A DNA stretch of 64,000 bases, from the NCBI RefSeq assembly GCF_035593265.1, contig NZ_CP141614.1, forward strand, positions 2,666,001 through 2,730,000, given 5' to 3'. A program made the translations under genes and the position numbers. Below, piece after piece: positions 33,402 through 42,863 of the stretch (within the stretch, counting starts at the first letter, position 1; every line of letters begins with the position of its first letter). This DNA comes from Limnochorda sp. LNt. GTDB lineage: Bacteria; Bacillota; Limnochordia; Limnochordales; Geochordaceae. The notes below the pieces were generated by a model, which made no database searches, was not told the origin of the DNA, and saw only the letters and a program-made list of their open reading frames with translations.

Positions 33402-34610
33402 TCAAACCCCCGGACGAGACGGCGTGCCCTCGCTCAGCTCCGAGACCAGGCGGTCGATGAAGCTCCCGATGGTGTCGGCGACGCGCTCCAGGTGCTCCCG
33501 GTCGACGTGCCGGATCATATCAGAGAACCAGTGGTAGTGGGGGATCTCCCCGCGCTCGTCCAGCCCGATGAACGTGATCGCCTCGTATCCCCGCACCGCG
33601 GCGGGCCCTGCATCGGTGCTCAGCAGCAGCATGCGATCCCACCATGAGAGGCGCCCCTCCTGCACCAGCGCCTCGACCAGCCGACCCAGCCGCCGCCCGC
33701 ACGGCACGGGGAGCAGCATCCCCTCGTGCCGCAGGGCCCGCAGGCTCCCCCCACCCACGTTGTCGACGTTGACCACGTAGACCGGACGTGCCCGCAGCTC
33801 CGGATGGCCGTCGAGATACGCCCACATGCCCCGGGTGCCGACCTCTTCGGAACCCGTCAGCACGAAGCGCACCTCCACACCCGGGCGGCTCGCCCGGGCG
33901 GCCCACCGCTGCGCCAGGGCCAGCACGACGGCCGTGCCGGAGCCGTTGTCGTTGGCGCCGTTGACGGGGCGGCCTCTCCATCCGGCCAGCGCCAGCGAGC
34001 CCATGGTCGCGGCCGTCACCGTCGCGCCCGCCCCGGCCACCCACCGCCAGCCCGTCCACCCGGCCCCCAACCACCCCGCCACGGCCCCTGCCAGCAAGCC
34101 GATCACGGCCAGTGCGACGCCGCCGTAGGCCACCTTGAAGAAGACGGGCAGCCCCCTCCGAAACCACGGGGCGAACAGCCAGCTGCCGCGCTGGGTGTCG
34201 TAGTGGGCCACCACCAGCACCAGCGGGCCCGACCCTGGCCCGTCCGGCCAGGAGGCCACGACGTTTTGGCTGGGGCGTACGGGCAGGATCCGGTCGAAGC
34301 CCGGGCGTAGCAGGAGCGCCTCCTGCAACAGCAGCGCCACCGCCGCCAGGGCGACGACGGCGGCGACAGTGGCCCCCCATGGCCCCGGCACGGCCAGCGC
34401 CAGCGCTACGGCGCCCGCCACGACGGCCCCCACCAGGGGTGGCCCGGCGTAGAGGGTCGCCGCCGGGGCCCGAAACGGCTCCACCGCGACGGCGTAGCCC
34501 ATGGAGCGCAGCGTCTGTGCGAGCCACCGCGCGGCCTCCGTCTCGTACACGGAGGTCGAGCCACGGTGCGGCCACGCCGTCAGCTGCTCGAGGTGCTCCC
34601 ACGCTCCCAC
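33402..34610 (-). CDS. Membrane-anchored M28-family zinc peptidase
   Basis: 402 residues. Metal ligands of M28 aminopeptidases are present: [35 protein letters not shown] and HYHWFSD. Unusually, two hydrophobic blocks sit inside (residues about 55-95, and about 165-215 between the HYDT and ANDN motifs), giving several TM helices. The 5' end overlaps the patatin 3' end by 31 bases. Probably removes N-terminal amino acids from peptides at the membrane; substrate unknown. Confidence 0.82.
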   Translation of the reverse strand: MGAWEHLEQLTAWPHRGSTSVYETEAARWLAQTLRSMGYAVAVEPFRAPAATLYAGPPLVGAVVAGAVALALAVPGPWGATVAAVVALAAVALLLQEALLLRPGFDRILPVRPSQNVVASWPDGPGSGPLVLVVAHYDTQRGSWLFAPWFRRGLPVFFKVAYGGVALAVIGLLAGAVAGWLGAGWTGWRWVAGAGATVTAATMGSLALAGWRGRPVNGANDNGSGTAVVLALAQRWAARASRPGVEVRFVLTGSEEVGTRGMWAYLDGHPELRARPVYVVNVDNVGGGSLRALRHEGMLLPVPCGRRLGRLVEALVQEGRLSWWDRMLLLSTDAGPAAVRGYEAITFIGLDERGEIPHYHWFSDMIRHVDREHLERVADTIGSFIDRLVSELSEGTPSRPGV

Positions 34611-35533
34611 GCGGAGGAAGATTCGCCGGGCGGCGCCTCGCGCCTGCCGGTGCCATCGGCCCGCTCCAGCAGATCCCGCACCCGCTCCACCGCCTCACGC
34701 CCGGCCCGCAGCCCCGCCTCGATGGCATACCGTGCGCGGCCGAAGTCGAGCGTATCCACCGGCACCGCGAACTCCGGACGCAGCACCAGGTCGGCCCGGC
34801 GCAGGAGCATCCGGGTGTGCTGGCGTGACGCGATGGCCGCGGCCCGGATCAGGGCCTCGAGGCCGTTTTTGACGGTGCCGGTCGCCTCGTTGCTGACGTC
34901 GACGGCCACCACCACGTCGGCCCCCAGCTCACGCGCCGCCATCACCGGCACCAGCTCGACGAAGCCCCCGTCGACCAGGAGCCGCCCCTCGAATCGCACG
35001 GGCGGGAAGACCAGGGGCAGCGCGGCGCTGGCCATGGCCGCCAGGGCGGCATCGCCCCGTGTCAGCAACGCGCGCTCGCCTCGCTCCAGGTCCGTGGCCA
35101 CCACGCCCACGGGGATGGGCGCGTCCTCGAGGCGCAGCCCCCGGGTCATCTCGGTCAAGAGCGGCATCACGTCCAGCAGCGGGGTGCCCCATCCCCGGAT
35201 GTTGCTGGTCAGGATCCGCTCCGTCATCACCAGGCGACGGACCCGGGTCATGAGGCTCTCCTGCTCGCCGGGGTAGCGAGGCGGCAGGGGCGTGCCCACC
35301 ACGGGATGTCCCTGCTCGAGCCGATCGATGATGCCGCTGCGCTCGGGGTCGCCCAGGGCGAAGGCCACGGCCACGATGGCTCCCATGCTGGTGCCCGCCA
35401 TCACGTCGATGGGGATGCCCGCCCGCAACAGCGCGCGGATGACCCCGATGTGGGCGAAGCCTCGGGCCCCCCCGCCACCCAGGGCAAGCCCCAGGCGGGG
35501 GCGCGCCGGGTGGCTCTCCTGCGCACCCGTCAT
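34580..35533 (-). CDS. Patatin-like phospholipase (RssA-type)
   Basis: 317 residues: oxyanion loop [13 protein letters not shown], nucleophile elbow GTSMG, and DGG of the Ser-Asp dyad ([13 protein letters not shown]). No signal peptide. Lipid acyl hydrolase of the RssA/NTE group. It lies between an SCP2 sterol-carrier-like gene (21 bases upstream) and the M28 peptidase gene (overlap), suggesting shared expression. Confidence 0.9.
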   Translation of the reverse strand: MTGAQESHPARPRLGLALGGGGARGFAHIGVIRALLRAGIPIDVMAGTSMGAIVAVAFALGDPERSGIIDRLEQGHPVVGTPLPPRYPGEQESLMTRVRRLVMTERILTSNIRGWGTPLLDVMPLLTEMTRGLRLEDAPIPVGVVATDLERGERALLTRGDAALAAMASAALPLVFPPVRFEGRLLVDGGFVELVPVMAARELGADVVVAVDVSNEATGTVKNGLEALIRAAAIASRQHTRMLLRRADLVLRPEFAVPVDTLDFGRARYAIEAGLRAGREAVERVRDLLERADGTGRREAPPGESSSAWERGSTSSS

Positions 35534-35554
35534 GGCTGCAACCGTCCCGCCGGG

Positions 35555-35878
35555 TCAGGAGAGGTACGGCTGCAACCTCATGGCCAGCCCGATGTCGCCC
35601 ACCAGCCGCAGCCGGCCGCTCATGTAGGCGGCGACCGGGCCCAGGCGGCCCGCCAGCATCTCCTGGAAGTCCGCGACGCTCATCTCGACGGTGACCTGGG
35701 GAGACGACACCGCCCCTTGCTGCACCGAGGCACGGCCATCCTGGATCACCATGGTCCACGTGCCACCCCCGTCACCCGTCAGGGTGAACTGAAAGGAGGC
35801 GCTGTCGACCCCCAACCGCTGGGGCTGGGCATTGATGCGCTCGACGACCTTCTCCAGGAACTCCGCTGCCGAGGCCAT
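35555..35878 (-). CDS. SCP2 sterol-binding domain protein
   Basis: 107 residues, a single SCP2 domain: FQFTLTGDGGGTWTMVIQDG, PQVTVEMSVADFQEMLAGRL and GRLRLVGDIGLAMRLQPYLS. These small soluble proteins bind lipids or act as accessory domains. Its neighbour is a patatin lipase. Confidence 0.85.
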   Translation of the reverse strand: MASAAEFLEKVVERINAQPQRLGVDSASFQFTLTGDGGGTWTMVIQDGRASVQQGAVSSPQVTVEMSVADFQEMLAGRLGPVAAYMSGRLRLVGDIGLAMRLQPYLS

Positions 35879-35990
35879 CGCTCGACCTCCTCCCGCCGGC
35901 GTGCACGCCCGCGCCCATCCGGCGCCACGATCCCCGGTAGGCTTTCGGCAGAGCGCCGGGCTTCCCTCTGCACGGGAGTGCCCGGCTGGC

Positions 35991-36620
35991 TCACAGCAGC
36001 TGGCCGGTGCGGTAGAAGAAGCGGAGGATGCCGTCGATGATGGCGTCGCACGTCGCCATGAAGCGCCGCTGGTGCGCCGAAGCCGGCCCCACCACCGGCC
36101 CCACCACGCCGATGAGCCCCACCTGGGCCGGCACGGTGGCGATGTCGGTGCCCAGCGTGGCGGTGCGCGGCACCTGGCGCTCGTCGAGGGGGCTGGGCAA
36201 CCCCCGCCGGCCCCCGCCGGCCGCCGCCCCCAGCGCCTGCCGGGCCGTCATGAACTCCTCGTCCGGCTCGACGCTGGCCGACCAAGCGATGACGTGGCCG
36301 TCCTCCTCGCTCTCGCCCGACGTGCCGTCCACGACGACGACGAAGGACTGCGGAAACTCCTCGGTGATCCGGAAGAAGGTGGCCTCCACGTTGTGGCGCG
36401 CCACCTCGTGGCCGCCGTGGCCGAAGACGTAGGGATAGACCTTGGCCAGCTCCGTGGCCACCGTGGGCCCGACGCTCCCAGGCCGGTCCAGCGACAGCCC
36501 CAGGCCGACCACCACCACGGGCTGGCGCCGCCCCGTCTTGACGTAGACGTACTCGAGAAGCCTGGCCAGCCGGAAGTCGGCCGTCCAGTGGCTGGAATCC
36601 ACCGTACCCAGCCACGGCAT
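35991..36620 (-). CDS. YyaC/DUF1256-like protein (remote)
   Basis: 209 residues. The core VVVVGLGLSLDRPGSVGPTV, VFGHGGHEVARHN and FPQSFVVVVDGTSGE follows the YyaC/DUF1256 pattern (GTD..G.SLGP, N, VDA..G), a fold related to the germination protease and hydrogenase-maturation proteases. In Bacillus YyaC is sporulation-linked; divergence here is large. ATG 36620 has GAGGGGG 9-10 bases upstream. Confidence 0.5.
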   Translation of the reverse strand: MPWLGTVDSSHWTADFRLARLLEYVYVKTGRRQPVVVVGLGLSLDRPGSVGPTVATELAKVYPYVFGHGGHEVARHNVEATFFRITEEFPQSFVVVVDGTSGESEEDGHVIAWSASVEPDEEFMTARQALGAAAGGGRRGLPSPLDERQVPRTATLGTDIATVPAQVGLIGVVGPVVGPASAHQRRFMATCDAIIDGILRFFYRTGQLL

Positions 36621-36699
36621 CGCCGTCGGACCCCCTCGCCCCAGGGTACCAGGGCGGCGCCCCGGTGTCGAGGGTATCCGTCGTCTCGCGCGGGCCTCC

Positions 36700-37275
36700 T
36701 CAGATCCCGTAGAGCTCGGGATGCAAGCGGGGCACCAGGGCTGCCAGCACGGCGTCGGCCACCAGGTGACGCCGGGTGACCAGCCCCCGGGTGAGCAGGC
36801 CGACAGCGCCCGGGTCCACCCTCGCCCCCTCGGTGCCGAACCAGTCATCCACCACCTCGGCCAGTTCCTGGCCGGCGAGAAGGGCCCGTACCATAAGCGG
36901 CGGCAGCGCCAGCCGCAGGCCCTCGCCCGTGCTGATGCGGCCCTGGCGGTCAGCGACGGCCGCGACCGTGACGAGCCACCCGCGCTCGCCGGCCTCGAGG
37001 TGCATCCCGCCCTCGATCCCCACGCCCCAGACGGCTTCGTCGAGGGCCTCCAGCGCGGCTCGCGCCCGCCCCTCGGCTCCGCGCCGCGTCTCCTCCAGCG
37101 ACAGGGGCTGGGCGGCCACGCCGCTGGGCACCCCCACGGCCTCCACCCGGCAGGTGCCGAAGAGCCGCCGCAGCAGATCGCCGACCGGCTCGACCTTGGC
37201 GGGGTTGGTGGAGCCGACGGCCACCACCCGGGGCCCGCCGTCCGGGCCGGCAGGCGGGCTACCGGGAGCCGCCAT
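36700..37275 (-). CDS. DUF84 inosine/xanthosine triphosphatase-like protein
   Basis: 191 residues: VVAVGSTNPAKVEPVGDLLR, GVPSGVAAQPLSLEETRRGA and VWGVGIEGGMHLEAGERGW match the YjjX/DUF84 family, which hydrolyses non-canonical purine NTPs. The 5' end overlaps the SirB1-like gene by 17 bases. Confidence 0.82.
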   Translation of the reverse strand: MAAPGSPPAGPDGGPRVVAVGSTNPAKVEPVGDLLRRLFGTCRVEAVGVPSGVAAQPLSLEETRRGAEGRARAALEALDEAVWGVGIEGGMHLEAGERGWLVTVAAVADRQGRISTGEGLRLALPPLMVRALLAGQELAEVVDDWFGTEGARVDPGAVGLLTRGLVTRRHLVADAVLAALVPRLHPELYGI

Positions 37276-38197
37276 GCTCCTCGGGCGCTCCCGGGCCTCC
37301 CGCCCGGCTCGCCCCCGACGACCGGGACGGGGGCTCCTCGGTCTGCCCCCTGGTGAAGGTACGCATCAACTCCTCGACCCGTTGCGCCGCGACCGCCTGG
37401 GAGGTCAGCGCGTAGACCCGCATCAAGTGGGCCAGCATCCGCTCGACCAGCTTGCGGTCCGGCAACGGGGCCAGGGCGGCCTCGTCCAGGCGGTGCCCTC
37501 CCTCGCTGGCGAAGGCCGCCAGGTCGTGCCGGGAGAGGACCCGGCCGCTGCGGGCCGGGTCGACCCAGAAGGCGACGGGCCCGGGGACGGCCACCACCAC
37601 GTGACCCGCCACCGAGATGGCGGCCACGTCGAACCCCGCCCGGCGGCTCACCACCAGGTAGAGGGCCGCCAGGGAGACGCCGACGCCGGTCCGCCGGTCC
37701 AGCACCTGGTTGATGCAGACGTTGTCGGGGTCGTAGTAGTGCGCCTCGTTGCTCTTGAAGCCCAGCTCGTGGAAGAGGTAGCGATTGACGGCCGCGGCGG
37801 CCTCGGGCGGCGACATGCGGCCGACGCGCCGCTGCTGCAGCTCCTCCCACAGCCCTCGCAGACGCTGGCGGTACGAGGACTCCTCGAGGTCAGGGTACCG
37901 GGCTCGGGCGACCGCGAAGAGGCCCTCCTCCAGGTCGAAGGTGGCGTCGTCCTGTCGCGCCAGCTCCGCCAGGCGCCGCTTGAGCGTCCGGAAACGCACC
38001 TCGTCCAGCAACAGCCGGGCCCGGCCCCTCACGACGGCATCGGGCTCCGACGTGGCTGCCGCGTGCAGCCACGGCACCGCCTCGGGGCCCGCCTCCAGCA
38101 GGCGGGTGCGTGCCACCTTGACGGTCCGCTCGTCGCTGTCGCCGAGCAGCCTCACCAGAGCCTGCAGTTCGGATGCCGAGAGTTGCCGCTGCGCCAC
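37259..38197 (-). CDS. SirB1-like transglutaminase-family protein
   Basis: 312 residues. A helical N-terminus precedes the SirB1/PF13369 region: INRYLFHELGF-type motif (VNRYLFHELGFKSNEAHYYD), NVCINQVLDRRTGVGVSLAA, YLVVSRRAGFDVAAISVAGH and VVVAVPGPVAFWVDP. The order Cys (NVCIN), His (AGHVVV), Asp (VDP) is compatible with the papain-like triad, though SirB1 proteins are untested. It is followed by the DUF84 gene. Confidence 0.78.
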   Translation of the reverse strand: MAQRQLSASELQALVRLLGDSDERTVKVARTRLLEAGPEAVPWLHAAATSEPDAVVRGRARLLLDEVRFRTLKRRLAELARQDDATFDLEEGLFAVARARYPDLEESSYRQRLRGLWEELQQRRVGRMSPPEAAAAVNRYLFHELGFKSNEAHYYDPDNVCINQVLDRRTGVGVSLAALYLVVSRRAGFDVAAISVAGHVVVAVPGPVAFWVDPARSGRVLSRHDLAAFASEGGHRLDEAALAPLPDRKLVERMLAHLMRVYALTSQAVAAQRVEELMRTFTRGQTEEPPSRSSGASRAGGPGAPEEHGGSR

Positions 38198-38226
38198 CGG
38201 ACGTCGGGTCGCCCCCCTCTTTCACC

Positions 38227-38985
38227 TTACCAGCCGTCATCGGGCCGCGCCAGCCCGGGCAGCCACGCCACCAGGTCCGCCAGGCTTCCCCGGCCATCGG
38301 GCTCCACCCGCGAGATGCCGCGACCGATGGGCAGGTGCGTCACCCAAAAGGTGCGCATCCCGAGCCGGGCGGCCACCAGGTCCTCGTCCCGGTCGTTGCC
38401 CACCATCAGGCAATGCTCGGGGGGCACGCCCAGGCGTTCGACGATTTCCAGGAAATACTCCGGGTGGGGCTTGCAGGCATGCGAGTTTTCCATGGTCGTC
38501 ACGAATTGAAACGGCAGGTCGGCGAGCTCCGCCCACGCCAGGCGCCGCCGGATGGCGGCCTCCGGGAAGACGGGGTTGGTGGCCACCACCACCCGCATAC
38601 CCATATCCAAGGCCGTCTCGACGGCCTCCCGGGCCAGGGGGTGGATGGGCGCATGCGATCGAAGCGCATCGAAGCGCTCCTCGTAAAACCGGTCGAAAAG
38701 GGGGTAGAGCAGGTCGCGAAGCGCCGGGTCGTCACGCAGGAAGCGCCGGCGGAACTTCTCGGCATTGGTCAGCTCGACGTCCCGATCCTGGAGGAGGGAC
38801 TCGGTGGCCTGCCAGATCTCCCGGGCGAGGCGCTGTGGCTCTATCCACTCCCGGAGGTACTCCCCCAGGGCCGCGAAGTAGCGCGGTAGGAACTGGTCCA
38901 TGTCGATCCCGTTGAGGGTGCCATCGAGGTCGAAGAGAATGGCCCGGATGGGCTGCCGCTCGTGCATGGCCGTGCCTGTCGTCAC
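38227..38985 (-). CDS. HAD-superfamily hydrolase
   Basis: 252 residues with HAD motifs I DLDGT (residues about 19-23), II VVVATNP, III K in ACKPHPEYF, IV GNDRDEDLVAA. A large helical cap (about residues 30-110) marks subfamily I. Phosphatase of unknown substrate. GTG 38985 or ATG 38967 are possible starts. First gene of the minus-strand run down to nrdJ. Confidence 0.88.
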   Translation of the reverse strand: MTTGTAMHERQPIRAILFDLDGTLNGIDMDQFLPRYFAALGEYLREWIEPQRLAREIWQATESLLQDRDVELTNAEKFRRRFLRDDPALRDLLYPLFDRFYEERFDALRSHAPIHPLAREAVETALDMGMRVVVATNPVFPEAAIRRRLAWAELADLPFQFVTTMENSHACKPHPEYFLEIVERLGVPPEHCLMVGNDRDEDLVAARLGMRTFWVTHLPIGRGISRVEPDGRGSLADLVAWLPGLARPDDGW

Positions 38986-39158
38986 CCCACCCCGTCGTGC
39001 TCGCCCGAGACGGCCCGCTCTCGCCCCGGCACGGCGCCGCCCGGATGCTCCCCTCCATGCTATCCGCCCGTGCCGAGGCAGGCAATCGGCCGGGGCCTCG
39101 TGGAAATCCCCTCTCGGCCCTTGCGGGCCGATCCGGGCGAGTCGGTGCGAGGAAAGAG

Positions 39159-39464
39159 GTGCGGGATCTCGTGGTCGACCCCATCGCCATCATCGGACTT
39201 GTTATCGTTCTCACAGAGCTCGTCAAGGAAGCGGCCGCCCGTCTGCGCCTGCGCCCTGAAACCGTCAAGCAAGTGGTCATCCCGCTCGCGGTGCTGCTGA
39301 TGAGCGCCGCGCTCAACGCCCTCAACGCGTATCTCTTCGCGGGCCCCGCCCCGGGGCAGCCCCCCGAGGGAGCCGTGCGCGACGCGGTGGTCCAGGGCCT
39401 GCAGCTCGGGGCGATGGCGAGTGGCATCTACGGCCTGGGTAAGGCCGCCCTCGGGCGCTCGTAG
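39159..39464 (+). CDS. Small two-helix membrane protein (holin-like layout)
   Basis: 101 residues: helix 1 PIAIIGLVIVLTELVKEAAA, helix 2 VVIPLAVLLMSAALNALNAY, and a third amphipathic helix near the C-terminus. GTG 39159 has GAGG 6 bases upstream. Layout and size recall phage holins, but no phage genes adjoin it. Function unknown; convergent with the acetoacetyl-CoA synthetase gene. Confidence 0.55.
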   Translation: MRDLVVDPIAIIGLVIVLTELVKEAAARLRLRPETVKQVVIPLAVLLMSAALNALNAYLFAGPAPGQPPEGAVRDAVVQGLQLGAMASGIYGLGKAALGRS

Positions 39465-39499
39465 GCGGCCGACGGCCCCGGGACCCGGCGTCTCCCCGG

Positions 39500-41503
39500 T
39501 CACCCGGCCTGCAAGAGGCGCTGCGCCAGCTCCACGAAGGGTCGCAGCGCCTCGGGGTTGCGCATCGCGTCGCGGCTGACGGCCTGCTCGGGCGGCACGC
39601 CCATCAGGATGCGCCGGACGGGGACCTCCATCTTCTTGGCGTTGAGGGTCCTGGGCACCTCGGGCACCGCGAAGATGGCGTCAGGCACATGCCGAGGGGA
39701 GAGCTCGGTGCGCAGCCGCTGGCGGATGCGCGCCTGCAGCACCTCGTCGAGGATGACACCGGGCCGCAGCACGACGAAGAGCAGGAGCTGACCCTCCCGG
39801 CCCAGCTGGCCCGTATCGACGACCAGGCTGTCGACCACCTCGGGCATCTCCTCGACGACCCGGTAGAACTCGCTGGTGCCCATCCGCACGCCGCCCCGGT
39901 TGAGGGTGGAGTCGGAGCGGCCGTAGATGACGCAGCTCCCCCGGGGCGTGATCTTGATCCAGTCGCCGTGGCGCCAGACCCCGGGGTACGTCTCGAAGTA
40001 AGTAGCGCGGTAGCGGGCCATGCCGGGGCCGTCGTTCCATAGGAAGAGCGGCATGGACGGCATGGGCTCGGTGATGACCAGCTCGCCCACCTGCCCGACG
40101 AGCGGTCGTCCCGCCTCGTCGTAGGCCTCGACCCGGGCCCCCAGCATCCGGCACTGGATTTCGCCGGCGTGCACCGGCAGCAGCGGACACGACCCCACGA
40201 CCGCTGTGCACAGGTCCGTGCCCCCGCTCACCGAGCCCAGCAGCAGGTCCGCCTTGACCTGCCGGTAGACCCAGTCGAAGCCTTCGGGCGGCAGCGGGGC
40301 GCCCGTCGATCCGACGCCTCGCAGGGCGCTCAGGTCGCACGCCCGCCCCGGCTCGATGCCCGCCTTCATGCAAGCCTGGATGTAGGGGGCGCTGGTGCCG
40401 AAGTAGGTCATGCGGGTGGCCTCCGCGAAGCGCCACAGCGCCCCCATGTCGGGATAGGCGGGGCTTCCGTCGTACAGCAGCACCGTCATGCCCAAGAGCA
40501 GGCCGCTGACCAGGAAGTTCCACATCATCCAGCCGGTGGTGGTGAACCAGAAGAACCGATCCGCCTGGCTCAGGTCCAGGTGCAGCGCGATGGCCTTGAG
40601 GTGCTCCAGCAGGATCCCTCCGTGGCCATGGACGATGGCCTTGGGAAGCCCCGTGGTGCCCGAGGAGTAGAGCACCCACAGCGGGTGGTCGAAGGGCACC
40701 GGTTCGAAGCTGAGCGACGCTCCTGCCGCGCCGCCTCCGCCGGCGGCATCCATCAGCTGCTCCCACCGCACGGCATCCCGCAGCGCCGACGTGTCCGGCC
40801 GCGGCTCGAGGTAGGGGATGACCACCGTGGCCGAGAGGCTCGGCAGGTGGCGCTGGATCTCGGCGACGGCGGCCAGCCGGGGGTACGGCGTGCCGTTGTA
40901 GCGGTAGCCGTCCACCGCCAGCAAGACCTTGGGCTCGATCTGCTGGAAGCGATCCACCACGCTGCGGATGCCGAACTCGGGGGAGCAGCTCGACCAGATG
41001 GCGCCCAGGCTGGCCGTGGCCAGCAAGGCTACGAGGGTCTGCGGGATGTTGGGGGCGTAGGCGACGACTCGGTCGCCCCGCCGCACGCCCAGCCGGCGCA
41101 GCCCGGCCGCCGCCGCGGCCACCTGGCGAGCGAGCTCGGCGTAGGTGAGCGTCCCGAGGGGCCCGCTCTCCGACCAGGCGACGACCGCCGGGTGGTCGTC
41201 CCGCCGGCGCAGCGCGTGCTCGGCGTAGTTGAGCCGCGCCCCCTCGAACCAGCGCGCCCCCGGCATGGTGCGCTCGGCCAGGACGCGGCGGTACGGGGCA
41301 TGGGCCCGGACCTCGAAGAACTCCCAGACGGACGACCAGAAGCCTTCCAGGTCGGTCACGGACCACCGCCACAGCTCGTCGTACGACTCGAAGGCCAGGC
41401 CACGCCGCTCCCGCAGCCAGCGCATGTACTGCGCCAGGCGGCTGGCGCTCCTCTGAGCCTCCGAGGGTTGCCACAAGAGGGTACCCTCGGCGACGCCCCC
41501 CAT
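39500..41503 (-). CDS. Acetoacetyl-CoA synthetase
   Basis: About 667 residues of the ANL family, acetoacetate-CoA ligase type: N-terminal ACS domain (FWSSVWEFFEVRAHAPYRRV), AMP-binding LYSSGTTGLPKAIVHGHGG, FFWFTTTGWMMWNF, GDWIKITPRGSCVIYGRSDS and the C-terminal lysine in PRTLNAKKMEVPVRRIL. It activates acetoacetate with ATP and CoA. ATG 41503 has a GGGGGGG run about 10 bases upstream; GTG 41524 is an alternative. Confidence 0.92.
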   Translation of the reverse strand: MGGVAEGTLLWQPSEAQRSASRLAQYMRWLRERRGLAFESYDELWRWSVTDLEGFWSSVWEFFEVRAHAPYRRVLAERTMPGARWFEGARLNYAEHALRRRDDHPAVVAWSESGPLGTLTYAELARQVAAAAAGLRRLGVRRGDRVVAYAPNIPQTLVALLATASLGAIWSSCSPEFGIRSVVDRFQQIEPKVLLAVDGYRYNGTPYPRLAAVAEIQRHLPSLSATVVIPYLEPRPDTSALRDAVRWEQLMDAAGGGGAAGASLSFEPVPFDHPLWVLYSSGTTGLPKAIVHGHGGILLEHLKAIALHLDLSQADRFFWFTTTGWMMWNFLVSGLLLGMTVLLYDGSPAYPDMGALWRFAEATRMTYFGTSAPYIQACMKAGIEPGRACDLSALRGVGSTGAPLPPEGFDWVYRQVKADLLLGSVSGGTDLCTAVVGSCPLLPVHAGEIQCRMLGARVEAYDEAGRPLVGQVGELVITEPMPSMPLFLWNDGPGMARYRATYFETYPGVWRHGDWIKITPRGSCVIYGRSDSTLNRGGVRMGTSEFYRVVEEMPEVVDSLVVDTGQLGREGQLLLFVVLRPGVILDEVLQARIRQRLRTELSPRHVPDAIFAVPEVPRTLNAKKMEVPVRRILMGVPPEQAVSRDAMRNPEALRPFVELAQRLLQAG

Positions 41504-41533
41504 GCCCACGACGCCCCCCCGCACGACCCCGAC

Positions 41534-41692
41534 TCACGGTAGCCAGACGATGGCCGCCGCCATCAGCACGAAGACGACGAGCATCACGGCAGCCGCATAG
41601 CCCATCACCTCCCCCGCCCGCAGCCGCGTGATGCCGAGCAGCGGCAGGGCCCAAAACGAGCCACTCGCCGACTCTTTGAAAGCGATATAAAA
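41534..41692 (-). pseudogene. C-terminal remnant of a short-chain fatty-acid transporter (AtoE-like)
   Basis: The minus strand reads SGSFWALPLLGITRLRAGEV, then MGYAAAVMLVVFVLMAAAIV and WLP-stop, with no start codon upstream in frame. FWALPLLGIxxLRAxxxMGY fits my recollection of the C-terminus of AtoE-type short-chain fatty-acid transporters. It ends 31 bases before the acetoacetyl-CoA synthetase gene, a sensible partner, so the intact operon probably coupled uptake and activation. Confidence 0.45.
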
Positions 41693-41791
41693 CCTTCGTG
41701 GACAGGCCGGGCCGGGATCGGCGAGAGGACTATTAGTAAGCCTTTTCGATTGTTGGCCTGGGTTCCCTCCTCGGAAGCGGGAGCCGGGCGG

Positions 41792-42762
41792 TCACCGCTC
41801 GGGGGCGCGCAGACCTCGCGACACGGCCAGCTGCACCATGGTGGCCAGCGGCGTGACGGCGTACCCGAGCTCCGCGATGGCGCGACCCGAGGAGTAGTAG
41901 ATGGACCGGCCGACCAGCCGGGCGTGGTCCCGGGTGAGCGGTGGAGGACGACGGGTCAGGGCGGCCGCGCCCTCCAGGGCCCACGCCGCGGCCCAGACCA
42001 GCCCCGGGGGCCCGCCTCGCCGGGGCCGGCGCCCGCCGCCTGCGCCAGCGCCTCGATGATCCGGCGAAACGTCACGTCGTGGCCGCCCAGGATGTAGCGC
42101 TGGCCCGTGCGGCCCCGGCGGGCCGCGGCGAGGTGGCCGGCCACGACGTCGTCGATGTGACAGAAGGTGGTGCCGCCTTCCACCCACGCCGGCAGGCGCC
42201 CGCGAGCCGCCAGGTCGACGAGCGAGCCGGGGCGAGGGGCGTCGTCGCCCAGGATGGTGGCCGGGTTGACGATGACGGCGTCGAGCCCCCGCTCGACGCC
42301 CTCGAGCACCCGCCGCTCCGCCTCCCACTTGGTCACCGCGTACTGCAGCCCCAGCCGGTGGCCGTTGAAGGGGAAGGCCTCGTCGGCCAGTTCGCCGTCC
42401 AGGGGGAAGCCCACCGCCGCCACCGAGCTGGTGTGGACGAGCCGCCGGACGCCGGCCCGCAGCGCCTCGGCCACCACGCGCCGCGTCCCCTCGACGTTGA
42501 CCGCCCACTGGCGATGCCGGTGCCCCCGCCACCACGACAGGTCGCCCGCCACGTGAAAGACCCACTCCACGCCGTCCATGAGCCCGTCGAGAGGACGGGG
42601 CTGGGTCAGGTCGGCGACCACGACCCGAACGGGGATGCCCCGCAGGCGCTCGGTCGGTGACGTGGGCCGCACCACGGCCGTCACGTCGTGGCCCTCGGCC
42701 ACCAGGGCCCTCACCAGGAAGCGCCCGACGAACCCCGTCGCGCCCGTCACCAGCACCTTCAC
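41792..42762 (-). pseudogene. NAD-dependent epimerase/dehydratase with one frameshift
   Basis: From GTG 42762 (GGGGGAG 8 bases upstream) the product starts MKVLVTGATGFVGRFLVRAL, an extended SDR Rossmann fold, with YAVTKWEAER as catalytic YxxxK and HIDDVVAGHLAAA. Near 42030 this frame loses similarity and the next frame reads PPGLVWAAAWALEGAAALTR, then SIYYSSGRAIAELGYAVTPL to stop at 41792. Restoring one G in the run at about 42030-42035 rejoins them. It resembles HpnA-like sugar epimerases. True mutation or sequence error. Confidence 0.8.
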
Positions 42763-42863
42763 GCCTGTCGCTCCCCCTCCCCCTCGGTGGACGAGTGCGA
42801 TGGCTTTGACGGTCGTCACATGACGGGCCGCCCACCCGGCGCGACCATGGGACGAGAGAAGCC

